From an uncultured Planctomycetaceae bacterium (lineage in GTDB: Bacteria; Planctomycetota; Planctomycetia; Pirellulales; UBA1268), in contig CAISJI010000142.1 of the NCBI GenBank assembly GCA_903885565.1, forward strand, positions 29,755-93,754: a stretch of 64,000 nt of DNA, in the 5' to 3' direction. Shown in pieces: positions 15,710 to 24,982 of the stretch; the stretch's first letter is position 1; each line of letters begins with the position of its first letter. The notes under the pieces were generated by a model. It saw nothing but the letters and a program-made list of their open reading frames with translations, was not told the origin of the DNA and did not search any database. Made by a program: the position numbers and the translations under genes.

Positions 15710-16951
15710 ATGAAGCGTCGCGTCGTTGTTACCGGTTTGGGCGTTGTCACCTCTCTCGGGCGGGCCGTCGATCTCTTCTGGGATCGCTTGGTTCGCGGCG
15801 ATAGCGGTGTCGGTCCGATCACGCTCTTTGACGTGACCGGCTACCGGGTGCAGTTCGCCGGCCAGGTTCACTGGAAGCCGGAGGAAGAGGGAATCGCCAA
15901 CCTCAAGGAATTGAGGAGGCTCGATCGGTTTTCGCAGTTTGCCCTGGCGGCAGCTGCCGATGCCGTTTCCGACTCGGGACTCGACTTTTCCCGGGAAGAG
16001 CCCTACCGCTGCGGCGTGGTGATCGGTTCCGGTATCGGCGGACTGGCGGAGTTCGAGGCCCAGCATGAGCGGCTGCTCACGAAGGGGATCGACAAAGTCT
16101 CTCCGTTTACGATTCCCAAGCTCATCGTCAACTCAGCCAGTGGCCACGTTTCGGCGATGCATGGGGTCAAGGGACCGAATTTCGCTGTGGCCACCGCCTG
16201 CGCCAGTGCTGCCAACTCCATGGGGGACGCGCTCCGGGCGATCCAATATGACGACGCCGATATCATGATCACCGGCGGCAGCGAAGCGGCCCTGACGCCG
16301 ATGGGTTTGGCTGGCTTCCAGAACATGCGGGCTCTTTCCGAACGCGTCGACGCTCCGCAGCGGGCCAGCCGGCCGTTCGATGCCCAGCGCGACGGCTTCG
16401 TGCTCGCCGAGGGGGCCGGGGTGGTGGTGCTGGAGGAGTTGGAGCATGCCCGGCGGCGGGGAGCCAGAATCTACGGCGAACTCAAGGGCTACGGCGCCAG
16501 CGGCGACGCGGGCCACATCACGCAGCCTGACGAGCAGGGACGCGGCGCGGCGTGGGCCATGGGCCGGGCGCTGGCCGATGCCGGACTGAATATTGACGCC
16601 GTCGACTACATCAACGCCCACGGCACGAGCACTCCACTGGGCGACAAGGCCGAAACGCTCGCCGTGAAGAGTGTCTTCGGTGCCCATGCCAAGCGGCTGG
16701 CGATCTCGAGCACCAAGAGCCAGCTGGGGCACACCTTGGGGGCCAGTGGCGGCATCGAGATGGTGGCCTGTGCGCTCACGTTGTCGCGGGGTGTGATCGC
16801 CCCGACAATCAACCTGGAAAATCCCGATCCTGATTGCGATCTCGACTATGTGCCCTTGGTGGCGCGTGAGGCGAATGTCCGGGTGGCGATGAGCAATAGC
16901 TTTGGATTTGGTGGCCACAATGCGAGTTTGATTCTGGCCCGTCTGGATTGA
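15710..16951 (+). CDS. fabF: Beta-ketoacyl-ACP synthase II FabF
   Basis: A 413-residue condensing enzyme elongating acyl-ACP with malonyl-ACP. The full catalytic set is present: Cys164 in ATACASAANS, His304 in NAHGTST, Lys336 in STKSQ and His341 in GHTLGASGG. Length is typical and the start MKRRVVVTGLGVVT is family-like. It follows acpP by 11 bases. A second, degenerate ketosynthase homologue lies 1.3 kb downstream (18294-19634), making this the only catalytically complete ketosynthase in the window. Confidence 0.96.
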   Translation: MKRRVVVTGLGVVTSLGRAVDLFWDRLVRGDSGVGPITLFDVTGYRVQFAGQVHWKPEEEGIANLKELRRLDRFSQFALAAAADAVSDSGLDFSREEPYRCGVVIGSGIGGLAEFEAQHERLLTKGIDKVSPFTIPKLIVNSASGHVSAMHGVKGPNFAVATACASAANSMGDALRAIQYDDADIMITGGSEAALTPMGLAGFQNMRALSERVDAPQRASRPFDAQRDGFVLAEGAGVVVLEELEHARRRGARIYGELKGYGASGDAGHITQPDEQGRGAAWAMGRALADAGLNIDAVDYINAHGTSTPLGDKAETLAVKSVFGAHAKRLAISSTKSQLGHTLGASGGIEMVACALTLSRGVIAPTINLENPDPDCDLDYVPLVAREANVRVAMSNSFGFGGHNASLILARLD

Positions 16952-17055
16952 AGCTCTGCGGCCCCTTCCGGGGGCAGCCAGACTGAGGCCGCAATGCGGC
17001 CGGAGTGACCGTTGGAAGTCGCGGCATGCCCCGCCGCCCGGGAAGGATGGTCGCG

Positions 17056-18096
17056 ATGATCCCTCGCGCTGCTCCGCGACCGGCCGGTGTGCCAGTGACA
17101 CTGCGCTCTATCCGCGGCCTGATCGCGGCGCTCTGCTGGGCGAGTCTGTCGCTCGGGCTGGGCTGGTGTGGCGAGGCGGCGTGGGGGCAACTCCCGGCCG
17201 ACGCCGGACAGGTCTGGAAAACCTACGACATCGCGCCGTTTGTTCAGCAGGCGGGTGAGGGCAGCCAGAAGCATGTGGTCGACTGGATTCTCCAGGACAC
17301 CGGCTATGGCAGCTGGCATGGCGACACGGTCGCTGTCCTCTCGGCCAACGCGAAGAGCCTGCGGTGCTTTCACACGCCCGAGATCCAGGAGCGGGTGGCG
17401 GAGACGGTAGCCCGTTTCGTGGAGGATGCCGCCGCTCCCCACCGGTTCGCCGTGCGGGTTTTGGGAGTCGGCTCGCCCGCCTGGAGGGCCGATGCCCGTC
17501 CCCTGCTCCGGCCGATTCCCACTTCCACCCCGGGAGTGCAGGCCTGGATGATGTCGCGCGAGGAGGCGGCGATTCTGGTGGCCACGCTGCGGCGGCGGGG
17601 GGACTGCCAGGAACTCCCCACCGGCCCGGTGCAGGCGGCCAATGGCCTGCCAGCGACGCTCTCCGGGGGGCGCAAACGAGCCTATGTGCAGGATATTGCC
17701 CTCCGGCCCGACATCTGGCCCGGTTGGCAGACGCTGGGAGCCTCGTGCGACGAAGGGATGCTGATCGACGTTCATCCGCTGATCAGTCGCGACGGGACGG
17801 CTGTTGAGGCGGTGCTGCGCTGCCGGATCGACCAGATTGAGAGGATGGCTTCCGTGCCGGTCAATCTGGCTGATGCTCAGGGGAAGCGTTTGCAGATCGA
17901 GGTGCCGCAGATGGTGGCGGTGCGGGTCGGCGAGCGGTTCCGCTGGCCGATTGGGCAGGTTTTGGTCATCGGGTTGGGATTGGTGCCTTGGCCCGTGCCA
18001 AGGCAGAATACCGACGGCTCGGCTGCCCACCCGGCGACCGCTTCCCGCACGGATGTGGTGTTGGTGGTTGAGCCCCGATTGAGCGGTGTTCCGTAG
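17056..18096 (+). CDS. Predicted secreted protein of unknown function
   Basis: About 346 residues. ATG 17056 is preferred over GTG 17005 and ATGs 17026 and 17047 because GGAAGG ends nine bases before it and a signal peptide follows at once: arginines, then LIAALCWASLSLGLGWCG, cleavage near AAWGQ. The mature part contains DIAPFVQQAG, HVVDWILQDTGYGSWHG and FHTPEIQERVAETVARFV. It ends with a beta-rich region (EGMLIDVHPLISRDG, RFRWPIGQVLVIGLG). Tandem small alpha/beta units followed by beta strands faintly recall secretin N-domains, but there is no clear secretin motif. It stands alone between two ketosynthase-family genes; exported planctomycete protein is the safest statement. Confidence 0.6.
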   Translation: MIPRAAPRPAGVPVTLRSIRGLIAALCWASLSLGLGWCGEAAWGQLPADAGQVWKTYDIAPFVQQAGEGSQKHVVDWILQDTGYGSWHGDTVAVLSANAKSLRCFHTPEIQERVAETVARFVEDAAAPHRFAVRVLGVGSPAWRADARPLLRPIPTSTPGVQAWMMSREEAAILVATLRRRGDCQELPTGPVQAANGLPATLSGGRKRAYVQDIALRPDIWPGWQTLGASCDEGMLIDVHPLISRDGTAVEAVLRCRIDQIERMASVPVNLADAQGKRLQIEVPQMVAVRVGERFRWPIGQVLVIGLGLVPWPVPRQNTDGSAAHPATASRTDVVLVVEPRLSGVP

Positions 18097-18102
18097 AGAG
18101 TC

Positions 18103-18121
18103 GTGAAAAAAGTCATCCCTG
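18103..18121 (+). repeat. Dispersed hairpin-element half-copy
   Basis: GTGAAAAAAGTCATCCCTG begins six bases after the stop of the preceding gene. It matches the core of the longer hairpin elements at 35712 and 59535 but lacks the complementary T-rich arm. Confidence 0.5.
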
Positions 18122-18293
18122 TCCGTCCGCACCCCAACCCTCCCCCGTGTAGCCGACCACCGGCACATGCCCCCTGCGCGGCACCCACTGGCGTTGCCAG
18201 GATCAACAACTTCCGCAGCCAGCGATGGCCGAATGTATGCACAGCCCGCGAGCAGGCTGTGACTGAGATCCCCCTTGGAGCAGGAATTCGTTC

Positions 18294-19634
18294 ATGACTA
18301 CCGGCAAGCAACGACGTGTGGTGATCACGGGTATGGGAACGGTCTGTCCGCTCGGCCTGACGCTGGAGGATGTGTGGGCCGGATTGCTGGCCGGCACCAG
18401 CGCCATGGGGCCGTTGGAATCGTTTCCGGCGGAGGGCCTGCCGCTCCACCATGCCGCCGAAGCCCGCTGCTTCACCGGAGAGATCGACAACTTCGGTCCG
18501 CTCGATGCGGAGAAGAAAAAGGCGATCCGCAAGGGGCTCAAGGTGATGTGCCGGGAAAGCCAGATGGCGGTGGCCGCGGCGCAGCGGGCGCTGCACGGCT
18601 GCGGGCTCGGTGCCGACCAACACCATCCGGAGCGGTTTGGCTGTGTGTTTGGCTCTGATTACATGCTCACGCTCCCGGAGGATTTCACCGCCGGTGTGGC
18701 CAAGTGCCGCAATGCCTCGGGGGGCTTTGATTTCCAGCGCTGGGCCGTTGACGGCATGCCGCAACTGACGCCGCTGTGGTTGCTGAAGTATCTGCCGAAC
18801 ATGCCCGCCAGCCACATTGCCATCTACAACGACCTCCGCGGCCCCAGTAATTCGATCACCGTGCGTGAAGCCAGCGGCCATCTGGCGATTGGTGAGGCCA
18901 CAGTCACGATCCAGCGTGGCGCGGCCGACATGATGCTCGCTGGTGCCACCGGAACACGGGTGCATCCGATGAAAACAGTGCATGCGCTGCAGAGCGAGCA
19001 GGTGGCGCTGGGCAATGGTCTGCTGGAAAATGCCCCCCCCGCCAGCTGGAGCCGTCCGTTCGACAAGAATCGCCAGGGAATGGTGTTGGGCGAGGGAGCG
19101 GCCGTGCTGGTGCTTGAAGAACTGGAGCATGCGACGGCCCGCGGCGCGACGATCTACGGCGAAATTCTCGGTCACGCTGCCCGCAATGCCGGCGACGCCC
19201 GGGGGGTCGGCAGGAAGCACCGCGCCATGGCCTTGGCGCTGGGGCGGGCACTGGAAATCTCGGGCCTCTCCCCCGACCGGATCGGCCACATCCATGCCCA
19301 CGGTGCCAGCACCGTGGCGGGAGACCGCGAGGAGGCCCGGGCGCTGCACGATTGCCTGGGGGATGTGGCCCACACAATTCCCACCGTGGCAGCCTCCAGC
19401 CACTTCGGCAATCTCGGGGCGGCCGGCGGGGTTGTGGAGTGCATCGCCAGCGTGTTGGCGATGCGGCACAAGACGCTCTTTCCACTGCTCAATTTCCAAA
19501 TCCCCGATCCGGAATGTGCCATCCGCGCGGCCCGGGCCGGTGATCCCCCTGGCGACGTGTTTATCTCCTCGTCCGTGACGCCCCAGGGGCAGGCGGGAGC
19601 GATTGTGGTCGGCGCATGGGACATGCCGGCCTGA
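18294..19634 (+). CDS. Ketosynthase-fold protein lacking the catalytic Cys (CLF/KS-beta-like)
   Basis: A 446-residue thiolase-fold homologue of FabF (VVITGMGTVCPLG start, MVLGEGAAVLVLEELEHA in the middle). The catalytic cysteine is replaced: aligned with TACAS of FabF, this protein reads TVREAS with Glu192. The first histidine survives as His336 in HAHGAST, but the STKSQ lysine and the second GH histidine are lost (ASSHFGNLGAAGG). Chain-length factors and KS-beta subunits also lack the Cys, often with Gln. By inference this is a non-condensing partner of a ketosynthase or a malonyl-ACP decarboxylase-type initiator. It is encoded alone, 660 bases after the secreted protein's start region and 1.3 kb from fabF. 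Confidence 0.8.
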   Translation: MTTGKQRRVVITGMGTVCPLGLTLEDVWAGLLAGTSAMGPLESFPAEGLPLHHAAEARCFTGEIDNFGPLDAEKKKAIRKGLKVMCRESQMAVAAAQRALHGCGLGADQHHPERFGCVFGSDYMLTLPEDFTAGVAKCRNASGGFDFQRWAVDGMPQLTPLWLLKYLPNMPASHIAIYNDLRGPSNSITVREASGHLAIGEATVTIQRGAADMMLAGATGTRVHPMKTVHALQSEQVALGNGLLENAPPASWSRPFDKNRQGMVLGEGAAVLVLEELEHATARGATIYGEILGHAARNAGDARGVGRKHRAMALALGRALEISGLSPDRIGHIHAHGASTVAGDREEARALHDCLGDVAHTIPTVAASSHFGNLGAAGGVVECIASVLAMRHKTLFPLLNFQIPDPECAIRAARAGDPPGDVFISSSVTPQGQAGAIVVGAWDMPA

Positions 19635-19682
19635 CACGGGCAGCGGTCTGCCGGTGGCTGACGGCCGCGGCGGGCATGCTCC

Positions 19683-19711
19683 TTGACAGTGAGGGGCCGT
19701 TGCCATAGGTT
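19683..19711 (+). promoter_or_regulatory. Candidate promoter of the nusA-infB operon
   Basis: A perfect -35 TTGACA (19683-19688) is 17 bases from a weak -10 TAGGTT (19706-19711). It would give a leader of about 210 bases before nusA. The 295-base gap between 19634 and 19930 holds no other recognisable feature. Confidence 0.4.
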
Positions 19712-19929
19712 TCACGGGTTGGTGCTCGTGGAGTGGGTTCTGGAAGCGGATGCGCCCCCAGGCCCTATTCGCTGTTTTTGTGGCATTTTCCCGTTCGGGA
19801 GGATGTCGAAACAGCGGGTGGCGGCGTGGCGGGTGGTTTCGTGTCGTGTGTGGCGTCGGCTCGCCGGCAGTGCCATTCGCAGGCAGTGCCTCTCTCTCGT
19901 GCGCCCCCCAATACGTCCTGCCAGAATCG

Positions 19930-21300
19930 ATGTCCGAGAATTCCATGAAGCCAGAAGAAATTCTTCGTATCGTTGATGCCATCCATCGCGATAAGAACAT
20001 CGACAAGGAGATCGTCTTTCAGGCGATTGAAGCAGCACTGGTCACCGCTTTGTCGCGGCAGTATGGTGAAACCTCCGTCATCACGATCGACATCAATCGG
20101 GTTGATGGCAATCTCACCGGGTTGCGTGACGGCGTGGCGATTGACACTCAAGAACTTTCCGGCCGCATCGGCGCCCAGACCGCCAAGCAGGTGATCATCC
20201 AGAAGATCCGCGAAGCGGAGCGGGATGCGATCCACGATGAGTTCGAGGAGCAGATCGGCCAGATGGTGTCGGGTGTGGTGAGCCGATTTGAGGGCGCCAC
20301 CGCAACTGTCACACTCGGAGCCACTGAGGCCATCCTGCCCCGGAGCGAGCAGATCCCGGGCGAGTCGTTCCATCCCAACGAACGGATCCGGGCCACCATC
20401 TTCGAGGTGCGCAAGGTCGGCAGTCGGGTGAAGATCATTCTGTCGAGGATCCGGCCCCAACTGGTGCAGCGGCTGTTTGAGCAGGAGATCCCCGAGATCG
20501 CCGACGGCATCATCGAAATTCGGGCCATTTCCCGGGAGCCGGGCTACCGCAGTAAGGTGGCCGTTATCAGTTCCGACAACCGGGTCGACTGTGTGGGGGC
20601 CTGCGTTGGCGTGCGTGGCAACCGCATCAAAAATATTGTTGAGGAGCTCGGCGGCGAACGTATCGACATCGTGCGCTGGAGCGAGGATCTGCAGGTGCTC
20701 GTGCCCAATGCTCTGCAGCCGGCAGAGGTGGATGAGGTGATCCTCTGCCAGATGCTCGGCCGGGGCATCGTGCTGGTGCGCGAGGATCAGCTCTCTCTGG
20801 CCATCGGCCGCCGCGGGCAGAATGTGCGTCTCGCAAGCAAGCTGTGTGGCTGGGATATCGAAATCATGACCCGCGAGGAACTCGATCAGCAGATCGAGCG
20901 GGCGGTGTCAGGCTTCTCGTCTATCGAGGGCTTGGACGAATCGCTCGCCGAGAAGTTGGTGGGCGAGGGCTTTTTGTCCTACGACGATCTCTCGGTGATG
21001 GAGCCGTCCGACCTGATGGAGATGGGCGGCCTGTCGCTGGAAGCAGTTGATCAGATCGTGCTCGAGGCCGAGCGTCGCGCGGCGATGGCGGAGGTGGCTG
21101 CGGCTGACGAGCGCCGCAAGCAGCGGGAGCATGATCGCGTTGAAAAGGCCACGGCCGAAGCCGATGCGGTGGAGGCAGCGCTGGTACAGGCTGCTGCTGC
21201 GGCGGAGGATGCGGCTGTGGGGGAAGCGGGTGAGGCTGTCGCGGAAGAGGGGGCTGTCAGCCCGTCTGGCGGTTCCCCAGCCCCGACTCCAGGGGCTTAA
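19930..21300 (+). CDS. nusA: Transcription termination/antitermination factor NusA
   Basis: A 456-residue RNA polymerase-associated factor. Domain order is visible: N-terminal polymerase-binding domain ([18 protein letters not shown]), S1 domain ([18 protein letters not shown]), then two KH domains (ending [17 protein letters not shown]). A helix-hairpin-helix-like region ([20 protein letters not shown]) and an Ala/Glu-rich acidic tail follow. The frame is open to 19750, but the protein-like sequence begins at [13 protein letters not shown] 19945 is an alternative start. No rimP homologue precedes it. It heads the cluster with infB and rbfA. Confidence 0.95.
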   Translation: MSENSMKPEEILRIVDAIHRDKNIDKEIVFQAIEAALVTALSRQYGETSVITIDINRVDGNLTGLRDGVAIDTQELSGRIGAQTAKQVIIQKIREAERDAIHDEFEEQIGQMVSGVVSRFEGATATVTLGATEAILPRSEQIPGESFHPNERIRATIFEVRKVGSRVKIILSRIRPQLVQRLFEQEIPEIADGIIEIRAISREPGYRSKVAVISSDNRVDCVGACVGVRGNRIKNIVEELGGERIDIVRWSEDLQVLVPNALQPAEVDEVILCQMLGRGIVLVREDQLSLAIGRRGQNVRLASKLCGWDIEIMTREELDQQIERAVSGFSSIEGLDESLAEKLVGEGFLSYDDLSVMEPSDLMEMGGLSLEAVDQIVLEAERRAAMAEVAAADERRKQREHDRVEKATAEADAVEAALVQAAAAAEDAAVGEAGEAVAEEGAVSPSGGSPAPTPGA

Positions 21301-21530
21301 AGGGCTTTTCGGTGCTCCCTGCTTGGGTCGGTGTTTCGGGCCTGAAAACAGGCTCGAAAGTCTGAGTTCGGGGCAATTGTTCTGGTGTGGCGTGGCCACA
21401 GTGGGTGGTGCGCTGTTTTGCAGGTCTGGGGCTGGCGGTTAGCCTTAGAACTGCCGTTGGATGGGATCCGATGCGTTCGGATCGGTACTGATGAGATAGA
21501 CATATCGGCCGGTGGCCTGAAGAGGTGGGC

Positions 21531-24482
21531 GTGGCGGTTCGCATTTATACACTCGCAAAAGAGCTCAAGATCGACAGCAAAGAGCTGGTCGAGATCTGCA
21601 CTCGCGCTGGCATTCAGGACAAGGGTTCGGCGCTGGCCAGCATGTCCGACGAGGAAGTCGTCAAGCTCAAGGAATTCATCGCCGGCCGATCGCGTCCCGC
21701 GGAGCGTCCGGCTAGCGGTGCGCCACCGATGACGCGGCCCCAGTTGCCGGCAGCGAATGCCAGCAAGGCGCCGGCGACCCCCTCGAAGCCTGCGGCCAGC
21801 AAGCCGGCCGTGTTTCGCACGCCACCGGCTATCCCCAGCCAACGCGCAGGCGCGGCTGCGGGCACCGAGTCTGGCTCTGGCAGTTCGCGGCCGGTGGGAC
21901 AATCCCCACTGTCTGCGGCGATCCGTGGGGGGGCTGCGCCGATTGCTCCCCTCCCGAAGCCACCAGCAGGAGGTGCGCTGGGAGGCAGTGTGGCTGGAGT
22001 TGCTGCGGAGGGTGGATCGCCAGGCGAAGCTGCCGGTGCCGCGCCTCCCCCGACACCGCGTTACACCGGTGCTCTCCGCCGGGAAGATTACATCGCCCCG
22101 ATGGGAGCGAATCGTGGGAAGATGACCGATGTGGCCGTGCCGAAATCGGGTGAGGCGAGGCCGCGGCCAGCCGGGCTGCGGCCTGCTGGCGATGGTCCCA
22201 AGCCAGCCCCCCGGCCCGCCTTCAAGCTGGCCCCGTTGCCAGCCGCTGGCCGGCCGCCGGTGACGCCGCGCACCCCACAGGAACCGGCGGCTCAAAAGCC
22301 CGATGTCAAACTTCCGCTCGATGCCATTCGCAGTGCGAAGGCGGGCGGTTCCAAGCCGTTGGCCGATCACATGCGGAAGCATGAACAGCGTCAGGCCGAT
22401 GTGGCCAGGCAACGCACCGGTACCGGGGCGGGCGGGGGTTTGCTGCGCGGTGGCGGTGGCCGCACCGGCCCCGGCATGGCGCCGGTGCCTCCGCCGATGG
22501 AATCTGGTGTGCGTCCGCGGCGGACTCCGACCAAGGCTCAGCCTGGCAAGGCCGAAGATCTGCTCGGAGGGCGCGAAGCTCGCCAAATCAGCCGCAAACG
22601 CAGTGACGGGCGGGGCATCGGCGACGATGACGACGGTGCCATGCGGCGACGGCGGGCCAACCGCCATCGGCGGGGCACCACGGTGTCAACGGCAGCCCCG
22701 CGGAAAACCAACGCCTCCATTCAGGTTCCCTGCACGGTGCGTGCCTTCTCTGAAGCGATCGGTCTGTCGGCCGCTGAGGTGCTCAAGAAACTCCTGACGT
22801 TCGGCACCGAAACGATGCCGAGCATGGGGGCCTTTCTCGATCGCGACACGGTGGAGATGCTGGCGTCGGAACTCGGCGTGCAACTCGACTTGAAGACGGC
22901 CGAGGATCTCGAAAAGGAACTCATGGTCGGCTTCGATGCCGTGGATGAGGATCCTGCCCTGCGGGTTTCCAGGGCGCCGATCGTGACGTTTCTGGGCCAC
23001 GTCGATCATGGCAAGACGTCGCTGCTCGACCGGATTTTGGGGATGAACGTGGCTGCCCGCGAAAGCGGTGGCATCACGCAGCACATTCGCGCCTACACGG
23101 TGCGGCACCACGACAAGCCGATTACCTTTGTCGACACCCCGGGCCACGAGGCCTTCACCCAGATGCGGGCTCGCGGTGCCAACGTGACCGATTGTGCCGT
23201 GTTGGTGATTGCCGCCGACGACGGCATCATGCCGCAGACGGAGGAGGCGATCAGCCATGCGAAGGCGGCTGGGGTGCCGATCGTGGTGGCGATCAACAAG
23301 ATCGATCTGCCAGGGGCCGATGTGCAGAAGATTTACCAGCAGATGGCCGCCAACGATCTCCTCCCCACGGAGTGGGGAGGAGAGACCGAGGTGGTGAAGA
23401 CCAGCGCCATGACCGGCGAGGGGGTCGACAACCTGCTCGACATGCTCCTCACGATCGCCGAACTCCACGACCTGCGCGCCAATGTCGAACGCAGCGCTGC
23501 CGGAGTCTGCCTCGATGCCTCGATCCACGAAGGACGCGGGGTGATGGCCTGCCTGATGGTTCAGAAGGGCACACTGCGGGTGGGGGATTCAGTCGTCTGC
23601 GGCGAGGCCAGCGGGCATGTGAAATCGATGCTCGATACGCTCGGCAAGCGGCGGATGCAGGAGGCGGGCCCTGCCCAGCCGGTGATGGTCAGCGGGCTCG
23701 ACATCGCGCCTGCGGCTGGAGACCGGTTTCAGGTGGTGGAGTCGATCGCCATGGCTCGCGAAGTGGCTCTCAAGCGGAGTGACATTCGTCGGCACAGCAA
23801 CCTCTCGAGTGCTCCGGTGCATGTGACACTGGAAAATCTGCTCGATCGCCTGGGGACCCAGAAGACACCCACGCTCAATCTCATTCTGAGGGCCGATGTG
23901 CGGGGGTCGATCGAGGCGATCCTGAAGGAGCTGAAGAAGCTCGACCACCCCGAGGTCAAAATCAGGGTGTTGCAGTCGACGCTCGGCGGTGTTTCCGAGG
24001 CCGACGTCCAACTGGCAGATGCCTCCGACGCCGTCATCATCGCCTTCAATGTCGTGCCCGACGAGCGGGCCCGGGCCATGGCGGAGGATCTGGGGGTGCA
24101 GATCCGCCGCTACGAAATCATCTATCAGGTCACGGACGATTTGAAGAATGCCCTCGAGGGGATGCTTGCTCCGGAGAAGAGGGAGGCAGATCTTGGTCGA
24201 GCCATCGTGCAACGCACGTTCACCATCAGCCGAATCGGCACCATCGCCGGCTGCCGTGTGATTGCTGGCGTCATCGCCCGCAACGGCCGCATGCGTGTGA
24301 TCCGCGATAACCGCATCCTCGGGGATTACGGGCTGGAATCGCTCAAGCGTGAAAAGGATGATGCCCGAGAGGTGCGCGACGGGTTGGAGTGCGGCATCAA
24401 GCTGAACGGTTTCAACGATATCAAGGAGGGCGACATCCTCGAGTGCTACCGGATCGAGGAAGTTGCACGTACCCTCTCGTGA
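21531..24482 (+). CDS. infB: Translation initiation factor IF-2
   Basis: A 983-residue GTPase delivering initiator fMet-tRNA to the 30S subunit. The short N-terminal IF2_N domain ([20 protein letters not shown]) is followed by a long Pro/Ala/Gly/Lys-rich disordered region of about 350 residues. Next come a second IF2_N-like segment ([17 protein letters not shown]), the G domain from about residue 485 ([21 protein letters not shown]) and the C-terminal fMet-tRNA-binding domain. The start is GTG 21531, five bases after AGAGG; GTG 21525 in the same frame is the alternative. The stop overlaps the rbfA GTG. The 230-base gap before it shows no clear feature. Confidence 0.96.
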   Translation: MAVRIYTLAKELKIDSKELVEICTRAGIQDKGSALASMSDEEVVKLKEFIAGRSRPAERPASGAPPMTRPQLPAANASKAPATPSKPAASKPAVFRTPPAIPSQRAGAAAGTESGSGSSRPVGQSPLSAAIRGGAAPIAPLPKPPAGGALGGSVAGVAAEGGSPGEAAGAAPPPTPRYTGALRREDYIAPMGANRGKMTDVAVPKSGEARPRPAGLRPAGDGPKPAPRPAFKLAPLPAAGRPPVTPRTPQEPAAQKPDVKLPLDAIRSAKAGGSKPLADHMRKHEQRQADVARQRTGTGAGGGLLRGGGGRTGPGMAPVPPPMESGVRPRRTPTKAQPGKAEDLLGGREARQISRKRSDGRGIGDDDDGAMRRRRANRHRRGTTVSTAAPRKTNASIQVPCTVRAFSEAIGLSAAEVLKKLLTFGTETMPSMGAFLDRDTVEMLASELGVQLDLKTAEDLEKELMVGFDAVDEDPALRVSRAPIVTFLGHVDHGKTSLLDRILGMNVAARESGGITQHIRAYTVRHHDKPITFVDTPGHEAFTQMRARGANVTDCAVLVIAADDGIMPQTEEAISHAKAAGVPIVVAINKIDLPGADVQKIYQQMAANDLLPTEWGGETEVVKTSAMTGEGVDNLLDMLLTIAELHDLRANVERSAAGVCLDASIHEGRGVMACLMVQKGTLRVGDSVVCGEASGHVKSMLDTLGKRRMQEAGPAQPVMVSGLDIAPAAGDRFQVVESIAMAREVALKRSDIRRHSNLSSAPVHVTLENLLDRLGTQKTPTLNLILRADVRGSIEAILKELKKLDHPEVKIRVLQSTLGGVSEADVQLADASDAVIIAFNVVPDERARAMAEDLGVQIRRYEIIYQVTDDLKNALEGMLAPEKREADLGRAIVQRTFTISRIGTIAGCRVIAGVIARNGRMRVIRDNRILGDYGLESLKREKDDAREVRDGLECGIKLNGFNDIKEGDILECYRIEEVARTLS

Positions 24483-24982
24483 GTACCCGACGACTTCTCA
24501 AGGCAGCCGAGGCGATTCGGGAGGTGGTCAGCATGGCCATCCTGACCCAGGTGCGCGATCCACGCGTGCAACGAGTGACGGTCACCAGCGTGGAAATGGA
24601 TCCCGACATGCGGGCTGCCACGGTGCACGTCTCGGTGATGGGCAGCCAGTCCCAGCAGGAATTGGCCATCCGTGGGCTGACCAGCTCGGCCGGTTTTCTG
24701 CAGGCCTGTGTGGCTGATCGGATTGAAACCAGGTACATACCCAAACTGAAATTCGCACTCGACGGCGGGGTGAAGAAATCACTCGAAATCGCTCGGATGC
24801 TCGACGCCGTTCTGCCCAGTGCCGCCACGGAGGCCGCCGCCGAGGCTGCGGCGAAGGCGGTGGCGGAAGCGGGGATGCCTCCAGACCCTGGCACCGCCGG
24901 GGCCGAAGCAGCCTCTGAGCGTGCTGGCGATCGCGGGAGAGACCAAACTGCCCGAGGGCAGGACCCAAAGGAAAAGGCATGA
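24479..24982 (+). CDS. rbfA: Ribosome-binding factor A
   Basis: A 167-residue 30S maturation factor. The start is GTG 24479, overlapping the infB stop (GTGA), and it encodes [19 protein letters not shown], the RbfA N-terminus. The KH-like core contains RDPRVQRVTVTSVEMDPD and IPKLKFALDGGV. About 50 extra C-terminal residues are Ala/Glu-rich and probably disordered. The stop overlaps the next gene's ATG (ATGA). The tight infB-rbfA overlap is a conserved operon. Confidence 0.92.
   Translation: MSTRRLLKAAEAIREVVSMAILTQVRDPRVQRVTVTSVEMDPDMRAATVHVSVMGSQSQQELAIRGLTSSAGFLQACVADRIETRYIPKLKFALDGGVKKSLEIARMLDAVLPSAATEAAAEAAAKAVAEAGMPPDPGTAGAEAASERAGDRGRDQTARGQDPKEKA

Noticed and set aside
17877..20006. 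709-codon minus-strand open frame across the ketosynthase and the start of nusA
   Set aside because: It spans two real plus-strand genes and the gap between them, has shadow-type composition, and contains no motif.
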